Part shown: positions 46,539 to 56,104 of the stretch, in pieces
Position numbering within the stretch: the stretch's first letter is position 1
How the letters are laid out: the number at the start of each line of letters is the position of its first letter
From: Ascochyta rabiei
Taxonomy: Eukaryota; Ascomycota; Dothideomycetes; Pleosporales; Didymellaceae
DNA length: 64,000 bases
Assembly (NCBI RefSeq): GCF_004011695.2
Contig: NC_082409.1
Coordinates: forward strand, 558,001 to 622,000
Direction: 5' to 3'
Program-made: the position numbers and the translations under genes
Notes under the pieces: generated by a model
Database searches by the model: none
What the model saw: the letters and a program-made list of their open reading frames with translations, nothing else
Told to the model about the DNA's origin: nothing

Positions 46539-47383
46539 ATGCCCCACTTCATCGAAAGAACCTCCAACAAGCAACGGGTACGCCTCTTAACTCCCACACT
46601 TTCGACAATGGCAGAAGCTCCTGAGCTTGGAGCGCTTCTCACAAGTCAGAGTGTTCGAACCGGGCTGCGCAGAGCAAAGTGGTATGCATTCGACCTGGAT
46701 GACGCCTTGCACAGCTTCCGCGAAGCGTCTGCAGCCGCCGTCACAGCAGTGCTACGAAGCATATATGAAGAAAGCAACCCACCCTGTTCTTTAAAAGACT
46801 TGGAAGCCGAGTACAAGCTTATACTCGCTCGTGGGACAGCTTCGGCGTTTATCAAGGGGAAAATATCACACCAGTACCGCGAGGACCGATTGCAGCAGCT
46901 TGCACAGAAGTATAATATCGAACTGTAAGAGGGGCAGATGCAAGCGCTCTTAGACTGTTACGAGAGGTTTTGATGGAGAGTCTTGAATTGAAGATGGGCG
47001 TACTAGATCTTCTGCAGACACTCAGGAAATATGGTCATAAGATTGCGGTCATTACAGAAGGGCCACAAGACGTGCAGGAGCGAACAGTCAAATGTCTGGG
47101 TCTCGTACCGTACATTGATTATCTGGCAACAATCAAAGAATTAGTGGTAGCAAAGGTCGAAGGGCTGTTCGTAAAAGTGCTAGAGCATCTAGGACTGAGA
47201 CCGAAAGATGTGATCATGATTGGTGACAGCTTGGAAAGAGATATCGTGCCGGCAACGCACGCAGGGATGTACTGCGTCCACTTTACATCTTTTGAGGCAA
47301 CATATGATGAACAGATACAGATCGAGAGATTTGATACACTCAAGAAGCTTGTTGAGCATGCTCACAGCTGCTCGGTAGATTAG
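46539..47383 (+). pseudogene. HAD-family hydrolase, probably broken by a stop and a frameshift
   Basis: The N-terminal half (ATG 46539, or better ATG 46608, MAEAPELGAL) has the HAD nucleophile motif FDLDDALHSFR. The C-terminal half (from about 46967) has motif II VITEGPQD and motif III MIGDSLERDIVPA. Between them the frame meets TAA at 46926-46928, continues coding-like in the same frame (EGQMQALLDCYE) and then slips by one base before VLMESLELKMGVLDLL. Because the sequence in the gap is itself protein-like, stop plus frameshift is more likely than an intron. A 43-nt intron (weak GTATAA donor at about 46913 to CTTAG) could also restore a frame, removing that segment. If intact it would be a small-molecule phosphatase (nucleotidase-like). 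Confidence 0.55.
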
Positions 47384-47875
47384 TTCACCCTCCATGATGA
47401 GACCACAATGTAAGAATCGTCAGTCTATGAACTTTTGGCGCGGCGGTAAGAGAAGCTCTGCTTGCCCTTCCATGTGCTCGTCTGATAGCATCTCTGGTGA
47501 CGGACTAAAATCCTGTATCCTTGCTAGCGACTCCAGACTCGACACATGGGTCATAGCTGGCGGCATGCGGGGCGAAGTGGAAGTCTGGACCATGGTGGTG
47601 CAGCACTAGTCGATTAAGAGCACATTTAGATATGAGAGTGCAAGGAGCTCTCGGAAGGACTGGGTGGGGCCGTTGCGACTTCAGCTTCACCTTTCACCAT
47701 GAACTCAGGACCTCTGCTGGCCCATGCTTGCAGTGGAGCTTGGTATCTCGATGGAATGATCCAGTCATTGGTGAAAAGACTGTCAAGGCCACGGCTCTGC
47801 CCACCGTGCCAAGCATCCAAAAGGTAACAATGCTTACTTTGATAGTGAGACTGTGGCCAGAACAGTACTTATTGC
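47384..47875. other. Intergenic, no gene seen
   Basis: About 0.5 kb of unassigned sequence before the repeat at 47876. Confidence 0.3.
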
Positions 47876-47984
47876 CATCACAGGTCAGAGGTGGACGCAC
47901 CACATGCCTGAGGCTGCCATTACAGGTCAGATGTGGACGCATCCACATGCCTAAGGCTAAGAGTCTGAGGCTAAGAGCGTAACA
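47876..47984. repeat. Second copy of the palindromic repeat family (two core units)
   Basis: Contains two tandem copies of the core also found at 18074-18164. Unit 1 is ACAGGTCAGAGGTGGACGCA then CCACATGCCTGAGGCT. Unit 2 is ACAGGTCAGATGTGGACGCA then TCCACATGCCTAAGGCT. It ends in GGCTAAGAGCGTAACA, close to the right inverted end of the first element. The left inverted end is missing, so this is a truncated or rearranged copy. Confidence 0.65.
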
Positions 47985-48159
47985 AAGACCTTGTGCTCCG
48001 CACATGGTGTGTACTACACTGTTCGAGCATCTTAAATCCAGTCACCTCGTAGGACACTAGAAAACTCGCGCAGCTGCACAGGACCAATGCAGAAACAGCT
48101 AACTCACTCGCACAGTTTTTCCTTGTTACGCTTTCTTACGATCGTAATGCCGCCTACCT

Positions 48160-48610
48160 CTAACTACAGTGGGGGACTTGGTGTATCTTGCAACTGCGAT
48201 TGTTGATCATCGAGTGTCTCTCGCCTCTCTGCGAGGCTTCATAAGCTATTGGTGCAACAAGTAGGTCATCTTCTCCTGGGTTCATCGGATAGTCGAAGCA
48301 AGACTTGACGGTCTCATCGAAACCATTCGTCCGGGCTGCCAAGGCTTTTATGTGATCAACTCTGCTCTCTTGACTCGCGAATCGAAGAGCAGTGCTCCTG
48401 GAATGTCCACAAAGGGGGCAAGATTGATAAGATGTTCAAGTTGCGCTTGGCCAAATTTGAATTTATGGGATTTGCACATCAGAATGAACAAGCTTTATAA
48501 ACACGATCAGGTTCAATGACGTGCCCCTTATTTGGAACCCAGCGACCTTCAAGTAGGACGCCTATGACCGCGTAGGTGCAAGATGCGTCTCCAATTCTGC
48601 TGATTCATCT
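48160..48610 (-). pseudogene. Relic of an unidentified gene
   Basis: The minus strand reads protein-like segments in successive frames: IGDASCTYAVIGVLLEGRW and VIEPDRVYKACS (about 48600-48495), FGQAQLEHLINLAPFVDIP and GALLFDSRVKRA (about 48450-48370), then DHIKALAARTNGFDETVKSC, FDYPMNPGEDDLLVAPIAYE and ASQRGERHSM to a stop at 48160. At least two frame breaks lie between them, near runs of A or T. I do not recognise the family. It probably represents a dead gene near the repeat at 47.9 kb. Confidence 0.4.
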
Positions 48611-49438
48611 GAAAAGGAGTAACCACTTCGCACGAACTTAAAAGATGTCGTACGCAGCGATACCATCACATACCCCGAGGTAGATAGTCATGGCGTGTGC
48701 CCCAGCAACGACTCAGAGCCACCTACCGGTGCTCATCACTTGGACTCCGATCCAGTAACTTCGCCCCAACACGAACATCGAATTGAGAATTGCTAGGTGA
48801 TCAAAAAAATTCGTGGGTTTCTTCCATACTTTAGTAATCCAATGATCGACCTGGTTCAATGATTAGCCCGGCAGCGACTTGATATGGATGTATTGATTGT
48901 TCACTCATTCGGCAAGTCTGCTTCGCTTTTTCAGTGATTGCACTAGTCCATAAGAATATCCATCCACGTATGTGGTGTAAGCTGTAGTCGCCAATCGTTT
49001 CTACCACACAGGTCGCAATATGCGACGCCGTTATCAGTCATCCTGCAATCCCGCAAACAAGCTGGGTGTGACGGAAATTGCTTGTTGGCAGTTGCCTGCG
49101 GAGGTTCTTGACATCGATACTATTGAGCTCAATAGCTGTAGATGGCGAGGCTTCCGTTTCGGAAGAGTTTCGAAACAGAGCGGGTTACATGGCGGGCATT
49201 TGCAGAGTACACGCGCTCCTTTGAGCGAGTCCGCAGTTCTTCTCGTCAGCTGGCCTGTGATCTAGAGATACGTTGTGCATCTTTTCAACACAGTCATGAA
49301 TGCGCGCATATCCTACGAGATGCTGTGCCCTAGAGCGGATAATGAGATGGTCGAGGAAATGGCGAGTAAGCGGAAAGGCTAGGCTCTGATTGGACGGCCG
49401 ATCTCGGCCGCCGCAAACAGAAACCTCAAATTCCTCTC
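48611..49438. other. Intergenic, no gene seen
   Basis: 0.8 kb leading into the formyl-THF deformylase gene. Nothing else supported. Confidence 0.35.
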
Positions 49439-49495
49439 ATGAAAATCCCAGAAGAACACGTGCCGTGTCTCGATTGTTGTCACATCTCTTTAGAC

Positions 49496-50581
49496 ATGCT
49501 TGCACGCTCAGTACGCATCAGTACCCGAAGTATTTCCACATCGTCTCTCTCCATTGTGGGTCGACAAGCACAAGCACCGCTACAAGCTTTCCGGAACCGG
49601 CAAAACACCGTTCATAAAATTTCAGTGCTGCAACAGTCATCACCACTCTCTCGCCGCCAGATCTCAACATCACCCGTAGGCCTTCAGAAGCTTGGATCTC
49701 GTGAACCAGAAGGAACTTCAACATCCCAGAAAATGGCCGGCTCTGACCACTTCCTCACTCTGTCCTGCCCGGACAAGGCAGGTATTGTCTACGCTGTCAC
49801 GGGCCTACTTGCGAAGGAGAACCTCACCATTCTCGACCTGCAGCAATTCTCCGACCCGGCGTCGAAGACTTTCTTCATGCGTGTGCACTTTGGACATGCG
49901 ACCGAGCTCTCTGCCCTTCAGAAGTCAATGGCCGATCTTGCCGGGGAGATGAACATGACATACGACATCCGCTCCGTAGACACAAAGCCCAAGGTCTTGA
50001 TCATGGTATCGAAGATCGGGCATTGCTTGAACGACCTCCTTTTCCGCGTCAAGTCCGGACAGCTGAAGATCGAAGTTCCGATCATCGTGTCAAACCATCC
50101 CGAGTTCGCAGACATGGCCAAGGCGCATGGAATCGAGTTCCACCACCTGCCTGTCACCAAGGATACCAAGACGCAGCAGGAGAGCCAGATCCTGGAGCTC
50201 ATCAAGCAGCACAACATTGATCTTGTCATCCTGGCGCGATACATGCAGGTCCTGTCTCCTCGCCTGTGCACCGAGATGTCTGGCAAGATCATCAACATCC
50301 ACCACTCTTTCTTGCCATCTTTCAAGGGCGCGAAACCTTACCACCAGGCCTATGAGCGCGGTGTGAAAATCATCGGTGCAACTGCGCACTTTGTGACTGC
50401 GGATTTGGACGAGGGCCCCATCATCGAGCAGCGTATTGCGCGGGTCGACCATGCGTTGAGTCCGAATGAGTTGGTTGTTGAGGGTAGTAACGTTGAAAGC
50501 CAGGTGCTTGCTGCTGCCGTCAAGTGGTGGAGCGAGAAGCGCGTGTTCCTGAACGGTGCCAAGACTGTTGTGTTTAATTAG
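49496..50581 (+). CDS. Formyltetrahydrofolate deformylase (PurU type)
   Basis: Hydrolyses 10-formyl-THF to formate and THF, balancing one-carbon pools. 361 residues from the ATG at 49496. That start gives a clean mitochondrial presequence (MLARSVRISTRSISTSS, Arg/Ser-rich, no acids). An ATG 57 nt upstream (49439) is in frame and would add 19 residues that spoil the presequence; a third ATG (MAGSDHF) would give a cytosolic form. An ACT domain (LTLSCPDKAGIVYAVTGLL) is followed by the formyltransferase fold (KVLIMVSKIGHCLNDLL, VILARYMQVLSP). The catalytic Asn-His-Asp set is present in INIHHSFLPSFKGAKPYHQA and THFV-like ATAHFVTADLDEGPII. No introns. Its stop codon overlaps that of the small frame on the other strand. 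Confidence 0.92.
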   Translation: MLARSVRISTRSISTSSLSIVGRQAQAPLQAFRNRQNTVHKISVLQQSSPLSRRQISTSPVGLQKLGSREPEGTSTSQKMAGSDHFLTLSCPDKAGIVYAVTGLLAKENLTILDLQQFSDPASKTFFMRVHFGHATELSALQKSMADLAGEMNMTYDIRSVDTKPKVLIMVSKIGHCLNDLLFRVKSGQLKIEVPIIVSNHPEFADMAKAHGIEFHHLPVTKDTKTQQESQILELIKQHNIDLVILARYMQVLSPRLCTEMSGKIINIHHSFLPSFKGAKPYHQAYERGVKIIGATAHFVTADLDEGPIIEQRIARVDHALSPNELVVEGSNVESQVLAAAVKWWSEKRVFLNGAKTVVFN

Positions 50582-50820
50582 CTTGTACCAAACCTTTTGG
50601 AAAAGCGGCATTCAGTCAAACAAGAATAGATGCAAAATATAAGACTAGAGGTTCTTACTACTGGGGCGTTGCGCTTGCCCGACTGCTGATCATCTTCGCT
50701 TTCGGTAACATAGGTCTCGGCATCCGGCAAACGTGCACCGTCTCGAGGCACATGGCCACGAGGCCGTCTTGCATTGTACAGCTCGTCACGACACATCAGG
50801 GTCCACAGCAGTCTCAACAT
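50578..50820 (-). CDS. Small hypothetical protein, uncertain
   Basis: An 80-codon frame with ATG at 50820: MLRLLWTLMCRDELYNARRP, then RGHVPRDGARLPDAETYVTE and SEDDQQSGKRNAP. The first 55 residues look like a real small conserved protein (hydrophobic start, charged acidic segment). The last 25 (after NAP) do not, and a GTAGTA there could be a splice donor. Its stop (50580-50578) overlaps the stop of the deformylase gene in antisense. It lies upstream of the divergent SDR gene. Confidence 0.35.
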   Translation of the reverse strand: MLRLLWTLMCRDELYNARRPRGHVPRDGARLPDAETYVTESEDDQQSGKRNAPVVRTSSLIFCIYSCLTECRFSKRFGTS

Positions 50821-51003
50821 GGTGCGAACTACAAGGAAGGTTGTGGGGTAAGAGTAGTTCGAGAAAGTATAAAGATGACTACCAACTAGGTATACAGCAC
50901 CCGTAACTCAAGACGTCTTCTTTGCAACTCCCCTCCCGCTCACCCAACGATATAATCTACCACCACTCTGTATTGCTGTCAATTGACTTCACAAATTGAA
51001 AAT

Positions 51004-52057
51004 ATGACGTCTTCCGCAGCCAGAATGAACGCGGTCCCTGAATCTGGTCCCGTCAAGACCGTGCAGCTCAAGGACAAAGTCATCGCCATCACCGGCGCAA
51101 ACAGAGGTACGTCGTATCCATTCACCAATCTACAAACTTCTATTCTCTCAACATCATCCTTCACCAAGCCCACCACTAATAGTATTCCAGGCATCGGTCT
51201 CGGGATAGCAGACTGCTGCCTCTCCAACGGCGCGTCTAAAATCTACTCCATCGACATCGGCGAGACAGGCGATGACTTCGCTGCCGTTTCGAAAAAGTAC
51301 CCGGGCCAGATCTTTGCGATCCAGGCCGACGTGACGAAAGAAGAGTCAGTGCAAGCGGCAGTTGACAGGATTTTGGAAGAAGCGGGGGGTTTGCACGGCA
51401 TGGTGCGTATTTTCTCTGTCCTCTTCCGATTTGATCTCTTCCAGAAATCCCCTCGATACTGCCACGCGGATAAGAATCAGCGGCTGACAACCTGCAGGTA
51501 TGCAATGCAGGCCGCACAAAGCATAAGCCGGCACTGGACTTCACGACGGAAGAAATAGACCAGCTGTGGGGCGTGAATCTCTACGGATCATTCTACACGG
51601 CGCGCAGCGCAGCCCGGGCCTTCATCAAGCAAGGCGTCAAAGGCTCCATCGTCTTCACTGCATCCATGGCCTCGCACCGTCCCAATAAGGTACCCCGATC
51701 CTTCCCCCTCCCCTACTCTTCACCAACTAATAACTCTCCTCCTCCTAGCGTGTCCCCTCAGCCCCCTACGGCGCCTCCAAAGCCGGCGTCAAGAACATGA
51801 CGCACACGCTCGCTATAGAATGGGCGCAGTACGGGATCCGCGTCAACAGCGTGTCGCCAGGCCTGGTCAAGACGGCCATGACGTACTGGGTTGAGCAGCA
51901 GCCAGACTGGGAGCAGCAGCTCAAGTATTACGGGGGTATTCCGCGGCTGGCTGAGGTGGAGGAGCTGGGCGGCGCGTACGTGTACTTGCTCAGTGATGCG
52001 GCGAGTTATACGACGAGTATTGATATCCCTGTGAATGGCGTTATTGGGATCTGTTAG
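51004..52057 (+). CDS. Short-chain dehydrogenase/reductase (sugar-alcohol/sorbose reductase type)
   Basis: Four exons: 51004-51106, 51191-51402, 51498-51689 and 51749-52057. The introns are 84, 95 and 59 nt, with GTACGT, GTGCGT and GTACCC donors. They give 271 residues in frame. Classical SDR motifs: cofactor loop TGANRGIGLG, NAG in VCNAGRTKHKP, Ser in TASMAS, and catalytic Tyr/Lys in APYGASKAG, followed by RVNSVSPGLVKTAMT. The C-terminus DIPVNGVIGIC is typical of NADP(H) polyol/sorbose reductases and related fungal SDRs. Cofactor and substrate are not proven. Tail-to-tail with the large membrane protein gene, 69 nt apart. Confidence 0.88.
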
Positions 52058-52126
52058 GTGTGTATTCACGTCGAAAGAGGATAAGGGTGGTATAGGAGAT
52101 GAATCTGTATTAGGTCTATGGGTATC

Positions 52127-54511
52127 TTAGTTTAAGACCGGGTCGGTGAAGAAGTGCTTGCGCCGTCTAAGACCCGCATAAGGCACGCCTTTTCTGATCG
52201 GCGCGACTTCTGACTCAACTCCGAACGCGCAGTGCTGAAAGCCTTCGGCGCCCATGCACTCGTTCTCGCTGCCCTCGCTCAAGACTCCAAACTTCAACCG
52301 CGTGTGCATGAGCTCCATGGGGAAAGGATCATTGCCGAGGCAAGCACCGCGGCTGATGTCGTCGAGTGTCGTGTTCCGGGTGGTGACGAGAATGCGAGAG
52401 AAGCCGGTAGAGAAGGTGACGCCATCTTCCCAGATCGTGAAGACGCCGAAGAGCAGGATGATGAGAGTCACCAAGATGACTGGCGCATAGCACATCCACA
52501 GCCGGTTGGGCACGTAGACGAAAGATGACTGCCATTGTGTACGACTGACCGCAAGCTCTTGCTCGTCGACGACCAGCATCTCGGGCGCAGAGTACAATGA
52601 GAGAACCAGGTCGGCGAAGAACAGCTCCAGAACTTTGCCAAAGTCCTTCTTCGGTAGACTATCGACGCCAACCAGGCGAGTCTTGGTCACATCTGAAGAT
52701 ACGACCGGGTACGAAGGGCCTGGCAGAGGCGGTTCCAGCTCGACATGGCCGCCGAGGAAGTTTCGCAACACATCGCCCATGGCGTGGTAAGCTGCTATCT
52801 TCTTGTACAAGCCAACGTCTGGAAGCGGCCTAACAAAATTCTCAGCCGGCACAGGGTCTGCGCTGTAGTCAAGCGTTCCGTTCGCGCTCCGGGAGAAGTT
52901 GGTGTCTATGACCGGACCCATAAACTCCGGCGTTGCCATTCCCATAAAATACGGCCCGGTGAAGTTCCACTTCACTGTGTATTTGGCTTCGTGCATCACA
53001 CACCGTATTATTTTAGGGTCGTAGCGATGGGTCCAGCTTTTACTGAGAGGCGAATCTGGGGGCAGTGGCTCTGTTGAGTTTGTCGAATACCCAATCCACA
53101 GCACCGGTTCTGCTTTGAAAACTCCAAGATCAGCCGGAACATCGCCCACAGGGAGGCCACCTGGACCCTTCTGGAAGTTCTCCATTTGTGGTCGTTTGTA
53201 GTCACCGAGTCCCACTTCGGCGTGATAGACGTTACGACCCTCAGGCACCAACGAGGTTGTATTGAATGGAGCACCCAGATCAGCTAGGCGGCTGTTGCCG
53301 CCAGCACCGTCTGCAATCAAGTCACACTTATAAGCTGGTGCAATAAAGTTCTGCGTGAAGGTGCAGTTGTACGGTCCGCCCGCCTGAGACTTTCCACAAA
53401 CATACTGCCGCGCGCCTAATCTGTGCGTGGAGTGATTCATCAGATTGAAGCCGAACAGCATTGCAACACGCTTGAGCTCGGCTGAAGGCTGATCGTAGTA
53501 ATCGAACCATCCCGGAGTCATGGGATCTCGAGATTTGTCGGTCGTGTTGTAATACATGATGGATCTCTTGTTCCCGCCCGGCGCTGTAAGTTCATCATCA
53601 CTGGGATCGTACGGTACTGGGTAGCGCCAGTCCTTTGTCGTTTCTTGTGTGAAGTTGATGTGGGGAACGCCTCGAGTGACAGACTTGGTCTCGAGGTAAT
53701 CGCCAAAAGTAAGTGCACCCGGCGAGAAGATGATCGTCGCGAGTGGTATAAGCCAAAAGACGGCAGCAATAGCCACAGCAACCGGGGCGCTCGAAATCGT
53801 TTCCCAGTTGATGAAGAGCGACGGATCGTCCGTGGCGCCAAAAAGCTGGTCGATGGACAGCACAGACAGTGCTCGCTCCCTGAACGTTCTCCAAATGCGT
53901 TGGCGGAAGACCAGAACGACACATCCTCCAAAAGCGACTTTGGACAAGTAGGCGAGCGCCCGCCCGTACAGGACCCAGCGAAACTTGACATCTTCATCGT
54001 ACACGGCTCTTTGATGTAAGAATCTATACCAGAAATGCTGCGCAAGCGCCAGCAGGATACCAGCAACGAAAGCAAACACCATAGTCGAGGGAGTCCGCCA
54101 ATGCACTTTCCATTTTGCAGACTGCGTCGCCCTGTGAGCGATGAGTCGTTCTGTCATGGGATCTGTTCTAGCACGTGAGAGGCCGGTTCGGAAGGAATAG
54201 AGTGTGTCAGGCGTCCTCTGATACAGCGGCCGTGGTGATGCTGGTAGAAAGGATGAGAATATGCCGGCTTTGGGTGTCGACTGCTGACTATACGACTTCC
54301 CTGGTGAAGCGGGGGATGCAAATGGCCTCATCTGGATTCCAAGACCTGTCTCCATGGCCTCCTCAGATCTGGGACGCCTGTCTGTTCTCGAGTCGTATGT
54401 CTCATCGTCGCTTGTTCGCTGCGGTATTGAAGCGTATTCTGGTCGTGAGATTCGTATCTCTGGTGATGCCAAGGGTGAAATAAGGGGAGGTGGTGAGTTT
54501 GAGCGTTCCAT
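52127..54511 (-). CDS. Large fungal membrane glycoprotein of unknown function
   Basis: 794 residues, one exon. The ATG at 54511 is the first in frame; a longer open frame upstream has only GTG. The N-terminal about 135 residues are Ser/Pro-rich and cytosolic. Membrane spans are STMVFAFVAGILLALAQHFWY, VLYGRALAYLSKVAFGGCVVLVF and PVAVAIAAVFWLIPLATIIF. A large Cys-containing N-glycosylated region of about 400 residues follows (YVCGKSQAGGPYNCTFTQNF). A last span APVILVTLIILLFGVFTIW precedes a cytosolic tail. The layout matches fungal proteins often labelled formylmethionine deformylase-like, a label with no visible enzymatic basis here. Function unknown. Confidence 0.75.
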   Translation of the reverse strand: MERSNSPPPLISPLASPEIRISRPEYASIPQRTSDDETYDSRTDRRPRSEEAMETGLGIQMRPFASPASPGKSYSQQSTPKAGIFSSFLPASPRPLYQRTPDTLYSFRTGLSRARTDPMTERLIAHRATQSAKWKVHWRTPSTMVFAFVAGILLALAQHFWYRFLHQRAVYDEDVKFRWVLYGRALAYLSKVAFGGCVVLVFRQRIWRTFRERALSVLSIDQLFGATDDPSLFINWETISSAPVAVAIAAVFWLIPLATIIFSPGALTFGDYLETKSVTRGVPHINFTQETTKDWRYPVPYDPSDDELTAPGGNKRSIMYYNTTDKSRDPMTPGWFDYYDQPSAELKRVAMLFGFNLMNHSTHRLGARQYVCGKSQAGGPYNCTFTQNFIAPAYKCDLIADGAGGNSRLADLGAPFNTTSLVPEGRNVYHAEVGLGDYKRPQMENFQKGPGGLPVGDVPADLGVFKAEPVLWIGYSTNSTEPLPPDSPLSKSWTHRYDPKIIRCVMHEAKYTVKWNFTGPYFMGMATPEFMGPVIDTNFSRSANGTLDYSADPVPAENFVRPLPDVGLYKKIAAYHAMGDVLRNFLGGHVELEPPLPGPSYPVVSSDVTKTRLVGVDSLPKKDFGKVLELFFADLVLSLYSAPEMLVVDEQELAVSRTQWQSSFVYVPNRLWMCYAPVILVTLIILLFGVFTIWEDGVTFSTGFSRILVTTRNTTLDDISRGACLGNDPFPMELMHTRLKFGVLSEGSENECMGAEGFQHCAFGVESEVAPIRKGVPYAGLRRRKHFFTDPVLN

Positions 54512-55511
54512 GGCTCCAATTCGCGACAATTTTTCAAGAAGGGATTTCTCAATATCGCATGGTGTGCTCGTTCCAAGACGCACGGGAGACTGCACAAGCT
54601 ATAGATTCGTAGGAGGGAATCGTACCGTTGAGTGTGGCAAAGCAAAATCCACAACGGTGAACGAACACTCAGAAATTCCAACATGTGGCAGCTGAACATG
54701 GCTGAGATGCAGCTGTCAGCCGGCTCAGGAGTCCCTCACGCGTGAGGCTGAGGCGGTGCGATTCCCATCCCAGCAACTGCACGGGTGTCTCAACGAATAG
54801 CGTCTGTCCGCAGCAGCCGCATCGCCCACGACTGCGCATGCAGGATGCTCACCTGGAAATGACACGCTCCTAGCCGCATGACGTTCCGGATTCCGCTGCT
54901 TGAAATAGGTTCATGTCACGGGGCTGAGCTGAGCTCTACCAAACACTAGACTCGAGACGGTTCATGGTGTGGAGACGCGCCACACAACGTCACGCTTAGT
55001 CGTGGCTGCGAGACGGTCGCCTGTCGTCGCATGTGAGATGGCGGCCGGGGGAGCCGTGTGCAGCTATAAGCAGAGTTGTTGGTTGAGTATCGATATCTCT
55101 GATGTGTTTCTAGCGGTACGATGGACTTGACAAGACCTTCCGCTTTAGGTAATTTGAATTCTGTAGATATCAAACAGCAATCTAGAAGAAACTCCATACT
55201 GGCACACAGTTCACAGAACCAGGCCAAGCACCGTGCAGAACAGTACCTCCCTGCATCTCATTTCAAGACGTCGACGACCGTTCCAGCACATAGATGACGT
55301 CAAGTCCACAACATCAACGTCAACATCAACAGCCTCTCTCCATTCCTCTTCCCAACTCCCACCAAACAGCCCTGAACCCAATCGACCAACCTCTTTTCTC
55401 CTTAACCATCACAATCTATCCCAATCTACCTCCACGCCACCAACCACTCCCGGAGAAAACCAACCTTACCCCCATATACCAAACCAAACCATACCGACAG
55501 CCACTCGGAAA
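54512..55511. other. Intergenic, no gene seen
   Basis: 1 kb shared upstream region of two divergent genes. Frames seen at 55233-55511 merely extend the DUF4267 gene upstream from a GTG with low-complexity Thr/Ser/Pro sequence. Confidence 0.35.
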
Positions 55512-55877
55512 ATGTCCAATCCCCAAAAACGCCTCGCCCACTACAGCGTCACGACATTCCTGCTGAGCACCGGACTACTCGGCCTCTTCTCCCCCACAAC
55601 CCTCGCGTTCTTATTCGGCATGCCGATCCCCTCGGACTCCTTCGCAGCAGGCTTCGTGCAGTGCATGGGGGGCCGTAACCTGACGTTCGGGCTGATCAGC
55701 AGCGTGTTTGTGCAGCGGGGGGATTGGGTCGCTGCGGCGACGATGGCGGGGTTTCTGGCGGTCGATGGGGTGGTCGATGGGTGGGTTGCTTGGGGTTATG
55801 CCGGGTTGGGGGCTGCGGTGCCGCATTTTGCGGCTGCGGGGGTGGTGCCGTTTGTTGCTGCTTGGATGGCGGGATGA
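55512..55877 (+). CDS. DUF4267-type small membrane protein
   Basis: 121 residues from the ATG at 55512 (MSNPQKRLAHYSVTTFLLST). Four hydrophobic segments: FLLSTGLLGLFSPTTLAFLFG, then GGRNLTFGLISSVFVQ, AATMAGFLAVDGVVDGWVAW and VPHFAAAGVVPFVAAWMAG. The Gly-Arg-Asn motif after the first span (CMGGRNL) is typical of DUF4267 proteins. Function unknown. The frame is open upstream but without an ATG. Confidence 0.78.
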   Translation: MSNPQKRLAHYSVTTFLLSTGLLGLFSPTTLAFLFGMPIPSDSFAAGFVQCMGGRNLTFGLISSVFVQRGDWVAAATMAGFLAVDGVVDGWVAWGYAGLGAAVPHFAAAGVVPFVAAWMAG

Positions 55878-56104
55878 AGGGGGGGGTTCGTGGTTTGTTT
55901 GGGGGTTGGGTGGGGAGTGGGTGGTGACGATGGGGAGGGAGGTAGAGGGGGTGGACGACGGTGCATTCGTGCAAAGCAGCGTGAGATGGGTTGTTTAGTG
56001 TTACATTGATGATGCTACAATCGCTGCTTTACGCCGTGTAACGCTGGATGAAAAAGCTACTGAAAATTGTACAAGAATGATCAAACTACACAGCGTGACG
56101 CAAG
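55878..56104. other. Short convergent spacer
   Basis: Spacer between the DUF4267 and SLS1 3' ends. It starts with a G-rich run. Holds both terminators presumably; none recognised. Confidence 0.3.
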
